A DNA stretch of 64,000 nt from Zygnema cylindricum (lineage: Eukaryota > Streptophyta > Zygnematophyceae > Zygnematales > Zygnemataceae). The notes beneath the pieces are model-generated. The model saw only the letters and a list, made by a program, of their open reading frames with translations. It ran no database searches and was not told where the DNA came from. The stretch lies in contig JBBHKE010000899.1 in NCBI GenBank assembly GCA_037447655.1, positions 54,441-118,440 of the forward strand, in the 5' to 3' direction. The position numbers and the translations under genes were made by a program. Each line of letters begins with the position of its first letter. Position 1 is the first letter of the stretch. Below are positions 55,680 through 64,000 of the stretch, one piece after another.

Positions 55680-56819
55680 TTTTTGCCCATTTTTCGTACG
55701 ACATAATTTTTTCTCGTTGCAAGTCCCATTTTTTGTGAAAACAACAGAAAAAACCCTTACTTGAACACATGGGGACACACCCTAATAAAGGCGGGATCTA
55801 AATCGTGTGACTTAATGTTTTTCCTGAACTAAAACTGCAAATTATTTCGTAAATGAGTACAAAAAAGTAGCGGCGTTGACACGAGAATGAAATCGGTGTC
55901 CACACAAAAGATATTGGTGTAGAAACATGATGACCTCATTTAGTAGTAATAAAGACGGGGGATAGTAAGAACACCTTTATTGCAAAAAGTGTGATAGAAA
56001 ACACCATCGAGGTAGAAAAGAGGAAATAAAAAAGAGAAAATGGGACATTTACGGACTACAAAAGCCAAGGGAAAATACGGCGAAGAAAACATATGAAATG
56101 GTCAAGTTTAACTAAAATAAATTTGTCAAAACTCAATAAAACGACCAGAGATGATTACACACGGCGGGAAGACCTACAATACATGTCGCCCCACAACCAT
56201 AACAAGCAAAAGTCCACACCCCTAAAAATCGTAGGTGTGGACTGATTCCTTGGTGGAAGATCTTGGAGGCCCTCTTTGTCATCCGCCATAGTACATTTCC
56301 GTAGAAGGGTTATATCTTGCGGAGAAAATCGTCAACAAATTTGTCAAAAGAGTCGCATTTTTTTGTAGTAAATGGGATAAACTGATCTGCCAAGTCTCGG
56401 TGACTGTAATATCTTTTCTTAGAGGCCGATACGACTTAAGCTGCCAAGCACGTATGTAATCCCACGCACAAAAACTTGTGGGTCCCAGTCGGATCCGTGA
56501 AGAACGCATCACCGAAGGTCATCGCGACACTGTGGAGGAAAGCAAATTCAACCATCTAATACCACTAAATTGACCCGAGGAGGTAACACATGAGAAAAAT
56601 TTTATTTCACAATGTAGCTTGATTCTGCATCAATTGCAAAAGCTGCACCGTAAACTAAATCATGTATAACACCAAGATCTCCCCCATGTCAACAAAGAAG
56701 TAAATGAATCAAGTAGGAGTCCACAGGTTAGTTGCAAACAGAAGGCGAGCGCCAAATAAACGAAGAGTGAGACAAACCCAAACGAAGGTGGAGTAAAGAT
56801 CTGAATTAATCACACGTTA

Positions 56820-56958
56820 AAGGATGTCTTAAAGAAATCGGTGTAGCTCGCAACGACGCATCCGCCCACGACCCACAACACAAAAGCACGCGTGTTTTGA
56901 AAAAATTAGTGTAGCTTGCAACGGCGCACCAGCCCACGACCCACAACACAAGAGAACG
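56820..56958. repeat. 66-bp tandem duplication
   Basis: GTGTAGCTCGCAACGACGCA..CCCACGACCCACAACACA is repeated with variation about 66 bp later. A looser ACACGAGCACGCAAA..AAGGTA word recurs near 57012 and 57148. Confidence 0.75.
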
Positions 56959-57599
56959 CGATTGAGCTGAAGGTATATCGTCTAATAGGTTGTGGAGTGC
57001 CTTTGACCCACATACACGAGCACGCAAACGAGCCGAAGGTAGCGCGTCGAATAGGTTATGGTCTTCAACAACTACTTGTCGTGTTGTAGACGAAAGTTAG
57101 TATCGACAATAAAATATAGAAAAGGTGGAATCTCGTTTGACCTACAACACACGAGCACGCAAATGAGCATAAGGTAACTTGTCTAATAGGTTATGGAATT
57201 AAACAACCACTTGCGGTGTTGAAGTTGAAAGTTATTTTCACACTATAATATGGAAAACGGTGGCATCAGGTGACAAATTTGCACACGTGAAGAGAAGGGC
57301 CTCATAAAAATAAACATGTTTTTCTTGTTGTTTTGTGACAACTGGAGCAGCACCAACTGCCACTAAATCACAAGCCGTCACAAAACTAAAAGGGGAAGCA
57401 CTCAAGATACCGAATTTGACCCACTGTATAAAGCGATCAATATGGCTAAATGGCCCCAACTTGCACCAAAGTATAGTTTACCGAGTGTGCTGACAACTCA
57501 CAAAGTTTCAAGCAAAACGCCCAATTAACCGAAGAGATTTAGCCCAAAGAATATCCCTTAAAATGTGCTCTCGAAACCTTATGAAAGGAATACATAAAT

Positions 57600-59300
57600 T
57601 TTGGAAGTCCTGCTCTTTATGCAAATAAGCTATGCTACAGGGTAACTAGCCAACTATAATAGTGTTACGTATCGGACAGCAGTGTACCGAATCATCAGCG
57701 ATAACATAAGTGTCCCGACATTGTACGTCTACGATTTCGTGTACATGGACAACCCCGTTTGTCTTCCTCTAACTACAAACTTTTGTACCCTCTATTAATT
57801 ACTTCACGTTACAGAATACTCCTACTTTTCAAGAGTTTACACCGACAAAAGGTCTTATATGCAGCAAATGTTGCCGTGTCATGTGTGTTGTAATTTATAA
57901 ATCTTTATTTCAGTCAATAGGGGTATAAACAACTTAGGATATTTTTCCTAGTAGTCTACTATAATACTTACCTTAATTAGTGTTACACTAGCAAAAGGTA
58001 CAGTAAAGTGTATTGTACTTTTGCAGGGACATGTGTCGGCGAAAAAACGTATGCACGTTTTTCGGAGTGTGTCAAAAAGTTGACGATGGGATTCACATGA
58101 TCGAACGAAAGGGATCTGTCCTGAGTATTCCGGAAACATATGGTACAGCTCGACGGTACCAACGTCGATCGAATCTGTCCCAACGGACGCGATTCACCTG
58201 GGACTACAAACGTGATTCACGAGGGACCACAAGCGTGATTCGCGTGGGACCACAAGTGACGAAGCACTCAGGTGCTTCGTACTACACGACCACATTCGGC
58301 TGGATTTTAGCGACTCTCGCTGACTAAGCATTTAGAACGTTTTTGTGTACGGTTGGAACGTTTTGTGTACAGTTCAATATCTAGAAATATCTGAATAACA
58401 TTGTTTTGTATTTTAGTGTAATAAAAAATAGTGTTCCATTAAACAGATTTTTAGAAAGTAATAATTAGGGTTTTGAGGTACAGTGACGTACAGGTAGGAT
58501 GCGTTGTCGTTAGTCAGGATAAAAACCGTAGTAGCGGTTACCCAAATTAGTGTAGATCAATAGATACAAACTGTGAGTATATAACTTAGGACTTAGCCAA
58601 TTTTGAAGTATCCAGTTTTGGGAATATGATTTTCCAAGGGAAGTTTTTGGGGAACTTCCAGACATCATATCTTATGTTTTACAAAGTCATTTGGGCTGCA
58701 ATTTTGGGAATAGTCAGTTTTATGTATTGTGTATCACTGTGGCAAATTTGAAGCATATTGGTTTTTTGAGTCATATTTTGTGTCAGTTCTAAGTTGGCTG
58801 TTGAGTAGGTACTTTGATAGTTTCTGCTGTTTTTCATGTCTACTTCCACTACTACTGCTGGTTCTTCGCCTGCAACGGTGGTTGTAGAACAACAATGTGG
58901 TCCCACATGGAGATTCTGTTCCGGTTAAATCGGTAGGATTGTTTCATCTGACGACGTAGTATGTTGTCACCGTACAAGTTCACTCCGATTCCTTGCTAGT
59001 AATCATCTCCGTTGATTGTAGATTCGCTTCTTTACGGATGGTGATGCGCGTCACATTCGGCGCGCCCTGGTTTGAGAAAAATGTTACTGGTTCTTACGTA
59101 ACGTTCTGTCTTTTGTCAATATAACCTTTTACTAAAGTTCGTAAGCGTACCAATTACACTAAACGTATACCACACTAGCACTCGTACATAATAAAACGTA
59201 TATTCAAATATAACTCTAAGTCCCGAAGTTTCCTCTCACAAAATATAAAGAGGACTAAAGCTTTCAAAAATTAGCATTTCTCCTCTAGAGAGACAACCTA
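57600..59300. other. No recognisable gene
   Basis: A plus-strand frame at 58013-58327 contains three copies of a GGGACCACAAGCGTGATTCG-like unit (about 58198-58260) and no known domain. Stops are frequent elsewhere. Confidence 0.4.
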
Positions 59301-61459
59301 TGCCAAAATATAAACATCATCCTCAATAAAACGAGACGTGATGGTAACTGCCACTACAGCCAAACTATCTAAATATGCTATCGGGGCAAATGAGCCAAAC
59401 TATCTAAATATGCTATCGGGGCAAATGTAACCAGAAGAATCAAACCCAAACCGTCATTAAAATTTTGGAGGTTAACTTTTTCATATGCAATCAGCCCTTT
59501 AGCCGATGAAAAATTCCATGCCCAACGATGTGGTGGAGCACATTAAAAGTTTGTCATCAAAGTCTTTAAAAGAAGACGAATATGGGGCAATTGGTAGTAA
59601 AATTTAGGAGAGATAGAGAAGACATTGAGCAAAACATTATGTGAGGATTGCAAGTGCCAACTAAGACTCAGAGAGCTTAGAAAGGTCATCACAATGTGAG
59701 AGGTAGTCTAACAAAGAATCAGTAATAACTGCATTCACTAAAGGTTGGGCTTCGATAGGAGAACCAAAAGCTTTAGTACCATTCGTTTGGACAGGATTTG
59801 AAAACCCATAGGGATGAAGGAATGACAGGGTTAACCTTCTGATCACCAGGCCATACCCTAAATGTCTTACTTTATAAATCGGCAGTTTAGAGTTGCTCTG
59901 CAAAATGGTTAAAGTTAGAACAGACTTGGTCTGAGGGACCCTCAATATCCGTATCATCCGCGATTGGAGGGAATAAAAAACCAAAAATAAAAACAGGAGT
60001 CTCTAAGAGCTTAAAAGTCGGTCAATGTAAAAAAATGTGCCCCTAAACTAGCACTTTGGCGAGTGCTAGTCCCAAAATTGAAAGTGGAAGCATCACCAGC
60101 AAGACAACAAAGAGGAAAGATCGGGGAGTTGAGGCGAGAATAAAATGCACGAAAAAAAGGAAAACTTAGGTCATAGGCGGTGGCGTAGGTCTTAATTGGC
60201 GGAAGATAATTTTACGGTGGCATGTGTTGAAGTCTTTGACATCATCCAGTTGAACGACAAACCAATCCGGATGGAGATGTAAAAGAGCTTGGAGAGTATG
60301 AACAGCTGCCTCGCAACCCCTCTTGTTAGCAACGCCAAACCGGTGTGGTGAAAAATGTAATTCCTATTGAAGTTGAATGCACATTGCACGAGCAACTAAG
60401 CGGTAGGAGACATTGCTGATAGCGATTGGACGAATTCACCTAGCATGTTAAAAAACTGGTATGAGATGTGTCGCAAAGAGAAGAGGCATAAATATGGTGA
60501 GGAAAATGTCTTCGAGCCATCTCATTAGCCAATTTAAAAGGAAGATCAAAACCTTAACAAAGGGTTTTCAGAAAAATCGCTTGTTCGAAAGTGTTCAAAC
60601 GTTGACTATGTGAACAATGGCTTAGAGGCTACACTATGGGAATTATGAATCCAAATTAGGGTTAGTTATTAAAATTAGCGTTAATGTATTGTGGGTGTTG
60701 GGTGTTTGAACGCAAAATATAGTTAATAGCACTAATTGTTTCTTTTCGACACTAAATTTTGTACATTAAGAGCGATTAACGTTGTATTTTATGATTTTAA
60801 GCCCTAAAAAGTGGCGACCTAATTAATGTTTTCAACATAAATAAGGACGACGGATATTTTGTATAGTTAGTGTTTAATCTTGAACATGTTTTTATGGTAA
60901 TCTTTATGTACTTTCTTAAAGGGTCTTGATAATTGATGTATTGACACAAGTATTTTTAGACCGTCTACTACAGTATATCGATAACAATACCGTGATATCA
61001 ACAACATATCCACATAATTTGCACATTTGGTGCAGTCGAATAATTCTATGTACTTCCTACATTTGCTACATATCACAAATTCGCCGTATTTATTACATCT
61101 AAAATACCTTAAATAAAAAAATATCGATAAATCATTGTCTACTATCAGCCAGCTACACTATGAGAATGTGACAACTTGTATATAAATTAGTGTTATGCGT
61201 GTTAATTAGCGTTAATGTTTTGTTGGCTTTTAGATCCAAGAATCTAAAGTAGGGTTTTAACACTATTTGTTTCCTAACACATATTTTTTTTTACTTTTCA
61301 TAGCGCTTCACGGTTTATTGTACCATACAAGGGTTTTTTTTTTTTTTGGAGCGGCAAGTTTCCCGCGCATACCTCTTCTTTTAAAATTTCGTTCGAATCG
61401 GCCAACCGGCGAAATTGTACTAAAACCTGTTTTTCTAACTGCTGTACTCTTAAAAATTA

Positions 61460-61652
61460 ATCATAAATGTGTTCAACACTTAAAATATATTTTCTCCGTC
61501 CAACCATGTCCCTATTTTAGACTGGAGACCGCCAATCGGATGGTGTAAGTATTCACTTTTAATCGCAATCGTCGGATTAACAATCTGACACCTGTGCTCG
61601 GAGAACAGCTGTCCTACGTGGCGAAAAAACCATTAACTCTATGTACACGGTG
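61460..61652. mobile_element. MITE family A, copy 3 (worn left end)
   Basis: It carries the core GGAGACCGCCAATCGGA, then CAATCGTCGGATTAACAATC, and the right end CACGGTG followed by TA. Arms TTTTCTCCGT and CGGAGAAC are still recognisable. Confidence 0.7.
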
Positions 61653-61724
61653 TACAGTACCGTATTCCGTGCGCGAGTCTGCATGAAATGTTTCGCACGT
61701 TTTGACCATAACTACTGTAGTGTT

Positions 61725-61912
61725 TATGTAGCTTTGCCAGTTAAAAACATTTTTTTTATCCGTACGCATCTGTCCAGTTTTCGATTGAGACCTCCAATCA
61801 GAAGATGAGAAACTGCCTTTCAGACGCAACCGTCGATTAACAATCCGACAATTCTGTACGGAGAAAAGAAGTTTCAAGTGGCGAAAAAAACATTATCAGT
61901 AATAAGCGATAA
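61725..61912. mobile_element. MITE family A, copy 4, just upstream of the small membrane-protein gene
   Basis: Core GAGACCTCCAATCAGAAGAT, then CGACAATTCTGTACGGAGAA and AAGTGGCGAAAAAAACATTA. Arms TTTATCCGTACGCAT and TGTACGGAGAAAAG. It ends about 135 bp before the ATG at 62049. Confidence 0.75.
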
Positions 61913-61959
61913 GGCCTTTGCCGGAACCTGCAACAGCTTCGTTGACTCGTTTCACTCTC

Positions 61960-62040
61960 TACCTTCCTCTCCTTCCTTCTCCCTCTCTCTCCCTCTCTCT
62001 CCCTCTCTCTCTCTCCCTCTCTCTCCCTCTCTCTCCGTCG
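61960..62040 (+). repeat. CT-rich 5' leader
   Basis: CTCTCTCCCT repeats ending 9 nt before the ATG. As at other genes here, a pyrimidine or purine tract occupies the leader. Confidence 0.8.
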
Positions 62041-62048
62041 CAACATCA

Positions 62049-62408
62049 ATGGCATCCGACGACCTCCCCCCTCCCTCGAACTCGTCCAATATCCCCCTCA
62101 CGGCAGCCATAGCCGTCCTTGTGGCCCTCATAGTAGCTGCTGTCCAGCTGATAGCTCTCTACTGCTGGACTCGACGTAAGGCCATGGCTGCCGCCCGGAG
62201 GAAAGAGGCCGTCGTAGTTAAGGAGGAAAACGTGACTTTGGAAGCTCCGCCACTGCTTGTCCTTCTGCCAGGTGGCACGTGCGATTGCATTCTGCGATTG
62301 GCTGCCAAAGTGGAGGATTCGGGTTTGGAAACTGAAGCTGCCGTACAAGAGAAACCTCCGGGGAAGGAAGGAAAACTCGCGGAAGGTTCTGAACCGGTGC
62401 CAGTTTAG
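62049..62408 (+). CDS. Small single-pass membrane protein, intronless
   Basis: 119 codons from ATG (AACATGGCA) to TAG. The N-terminus is Pro/Ser-rich. Residues about 17-40 form a membrane segment (AAIAVLVALIVAAVQLIALY) ended by Cys-Trp and basic RRK, suggesting N-out, C-in topology. A Lys/Arg-rich stretch follows, then ENVTLEAPPLLVLLPGG and an acidic tail. Composition and codon use look coding, unlike the neighbouring frames. No family is recognised with certainty. A membrane segment followed by a short hydrophobic VLLPG motif recalls plant glutamine-dumper proteins (VIMAG box), but the match is weak. The protein is cut off upstream by a CT leader and a MITE. Confidence 0.6.
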   Translation: MASDDLPPPSNSSNIPLTAAIAVLVALIVAAVQLIALYCWTRRKAMAAARRKEAVVVKEENVTLEAPPLLVLLPGGTCDCILRLAAKVEDSGLETEAAVQEKPPGKEGKLAEGSEPVPV

Positions 62409-62465
62409 TTAAGCACAGTACGGATGTACGGATGCGCGGAGAATCAATGCGGACACTTTGGTACG

Positions 62466-62486
62466 GTACACCAGGAATCGTAATTA
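62466..62486. mobile_element. Isolated MITE left end
   Basis: TACACCAGGAATCGTAATTAG is like the family C terminus, with no partner found. The following 100 nt is a CGGACGA/GACGAATA repeat. Confidence 0.4.
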
Positions 62487-62639
62487 GTTTGGACGGACGA
62501 ATAATACGGACGAATAGGACAGACGACCAGTACGGACGACTAGTACGGACGAGAAAATAAAGTTGCCCGTCCTAAATCGTGTAATGTTTGCAAGGCCGAT
62601 TCGATTCTTGTGAGCTCAATTTAGGGTTTCTTAATTAAT

Positions 62640-63405
62640 CTGGTCCACACTAAATTCCGTGTGGATTGGAAAAGTATAGATTTGAAAAACTAATGTAGTG
62701 TGGTCCAGACTAATTAAGATGTAAGGTGCAGTTTTCATTTAAGCATAGATTGTTAGTTTTTTTGTAAGTGTTGGAGATGACTGAGAAAAAACTTGCCAAT
62801 GAGGAAAATAACTTTTTTTCCAGAAATTGCTGAAACATGGTCCTTAATTTTTTTATTAGGTCTGCCCGTAGTTTTTAAATTCTAGTGATCTTGAATAAAA
62901 GGAACATTTTCACTTTCTTGTGATACTTTCTCTCCTTTGTACCCGAATAGTTTACCCATAGCGAATTAATTGAAATAAAGCCTTTTAGACTTAGTCCATT
63001 TTCAGTTGACTCTCTTAGTCTTTAAATGCTTTTTTTCCCCCCTTTGCAGTAAAATTGTTTCTTCTCATACTGCGTGACAGGTGTCACAATCACACGTTTG
63101 ATGTTGTCTGGAGTGTGAGTCAAAGCCATGGAATAATGATTATTGTGTTGTAAGAATAATGTATATACTATTAGAGACCTAAACAGTGCAATGTTTGGAA
63201 ATTTTTACGTGTGTTGGTATATTATACATACAGTAATTATTACTTGTTAGTAAAGTATTATTATTAGTTTGTCTGAAAGGTTATGTCCGTTAAAAGTTTT
63301 TTAGATAGTTACAGAACCGAATTTGAATCTTGGTTGGGAAGACTATACTTTTATTGCAGTAGTTCATGAATGGTGCAGAAAAGATCAACTTTAATATACA
63401 GAGTT
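62640..63405. other. No recognisable gene
   Basis: AT-rich; only short frames without domains. Confidence 0.5.
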
Positions 63406-63408
63406 TAG

Positions 63409-63605
63409 CTATCAGCGTCAATGATTTTTTCGAGGCCTTCAACATCTGTTCTCTGTACACACTTGTCCAATTTTGGATTGGAGATTGCCAATCGGAAGGT
63501 GAGAATCTTGCATTTCAATCGTAACTGTCAGTTTAAAACCTGAGAAGTGTGCACGGAGAAAATTGAGCCCAGAGGGCGGCAAAAAAGGTTGACGCTAAAA
63601 GCGAT
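63409..63605. mobile_element. MITE family A, copy 5
   Basis: Ends TATCAGCGTCAATGATTTTT and AAAAAGGTTGACGCTAAAAGC; arms CTGTACACACTTGTCC and AAGTGTGCACGGAGAA; core GAGATTGCCAATCGGAAGGT. Confidence 0.8.
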
Positions 63606-64000
63606 ACTTGTTATCGCTTGCAAGTGTTATGGGTTTGTTCATTTACAAGCATAGACCTTAAAGCAAAACTGAGAATGGTTTCTCTAAATAAAAGGAATAA
63701 CTCAGGTATTTGCTGCTTAGAGTACTCCCTCAAGTACTTTTCTCTAACTGTTATTTTTTTGTGGTACTTAGGAATACATTTTCAATCTCATCCACCCTAA
63801 TAAGGATGCCACTCAAACACATTCCATTTATGAAAATGAAAAAAAAATCAGTATTTGGAAAGGCTCATTGGTATGTTAATTTCAGCAACAAAGGAAGACT
63901 TCTCTTTGGCATTTTATATTTGTTTTGAAAAGTGATTCCAAGAGCTCAGCCTATTCTTCGCATTAAACGTTGGTTGGAAGAAGAGTGCATAGCAAAGTCG
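63606..64000 (+). other. Possible exon at the window edge
   Basis: From about 63931 a frame reads VIPRAQPILRIKRWLEEECI to the end without a stop, after TTTTGAAAAG. It looks coding (mixed, charged) but is too short to name. The sequence before it shows nothing clear. Confidence 0.25.

Larger units (their letters stand above)
47330..55830. mobile_element. Large imperfect inverted-repeat element, split by the Copia insertion
   Basis: The left arm is about 47380-48130. The right arm is about 48510-49118 and continues after the Copia element at 55680-55790. Matching anchors, left against reverse complement of right, are: CGTCCCCATGTATT / TGTCCCCATGTGTT; CCGTACGAGAAAACCATTTT / TCGTACGAAAAATGGG; CGTGCTCGTCACGCG / CTGCTCGTCACGCG; CCTCCACTTTCAT / TTCCACTTTCAT; ACCTTGGCGGAAA and AACCCTAAACATCTACAAT. 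The centre (48130-48510) is rich in GTAGACGTCTAC-like palindromes. No transposase is seen. A related fragment occurs near 31960-32240. The outer ends are uncertain by about 60 bp. Confidence 0.7.
55975..60620 (-). mobile_element. Old RT element of the same broad lineage, heavily decayed
   Basis: On the minus strand, frame-hopping translation gives RT words in the right order: near 60370-60210 GVANKRGCEAAVHTLQALL and VVQLDDVKDFNT (motif A); near 59480-59390 DGLGLILLV and FAPIAYLDSL; near 56380-56310 FIPFTTKKCDSFDKFVDDFL. These correspond to GVATRGGCEVVV, LQVDVSNAFNT, GGLGLLST..APAAYLGSW and FIPMAVEIFG..LDEFL of the copy at 11803. The 3' end (TTTTGCAATAAAG) is shared with 8212-8375. The stretch of about 57600-59300 does not fit and may be a secondary insertion. 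Confidence 0.65.

Noticed and set aside
58013-58327. Plus-strand 104-codon frame
   Set aside because: It covers a short tandem repeat and shows no family resemblance or splice evidence.

Overview
The window looks like nuclear DNA from a streptophyte (a land plant or a close green-algal relative). Four things point that way: several multi-exon genes with ordinary GT-AG introns, a plant-type tRNA-Pro(UGG), an N-terminal exon of an LRR receptor-type protein, and a predicted plastid-targeted protein. The species cannot be fixed from the sequence. There are no prokaryotic operons, CRISPR arrays or rRNA genes. Two 10-N assembly gaps are present (14885-14894 and 26596-26605).

Three genes can be rebuilt exon by exon with matching splice phases: a PHO88/SND3-like ER membrane protein (minus, 23850-29672, 5 exons, 259 aa); a HAD-superfamily hydrolase (plus, 33580-41160, 9 exons, 270 aa, one GC-AG intron); and a putative plastid protein with a short Cys-rich segment (minus, 44597-46845, 3 exons, 187 aa). 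A small intronless membrane protein lies at 62049-62408. Partial or broken genes are: a ubiquitin-like plus zinc-module protein (1532-3964, 3' exons not found); a signal peptide plus LRRNT cap (6821-7570); a trypsin-like S1 protease with a one-base frameshift (9568-10676), whose phase would allow splicing to the LRRNT exon; a Cys-rich/EGF-like exon pair (18714-19141); and a duplicated low-complexity ORF (17358 and 19373).

Much of the rest is mobile DNA. A degenerate Copia retrotransposon (49119-55679, minus, about 1.06 kb LTRs) sits inside one arm of a large imperfect inverted-repeat element (about 47330-55830). Three decayed reverse-transcriptase elements of one broad RT lineage occur at 11803-15683, 41497-43035 and 55975-60620; the first carries a truncated Copia-like LTR and a duplicated 3' domain. 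At least a dozen short TA-flanked inverted-repeat elements (MITE-like) fall into families here called A to E. Some are nested inside one another, and several lie in introns of the genes above.

Purine/pyrimidine low-complexity tracts mark many 5' leaders and introns. Layout: 1-7.6 kb ubiquitin-like gene, MITE cluster and LRRNT gene; 7.6-10.8 kb protease; 11-16 kb tandem repeats, microsatellite and RT element; 16.7-20.6 kb duplicated exons; 22.6-30 kb PHO88-like gene; 30-33 kb nested MITEs and tRNA; 33.5-41.2 kb HAD gene; 41.5-43 kb RT fragment; 44.6-46.9 kb plastid gene; 47.3-60.6 kb inverted repeat, Copia and old RT element; 61-64 kb MITE copies around the small membrane-protein gene.
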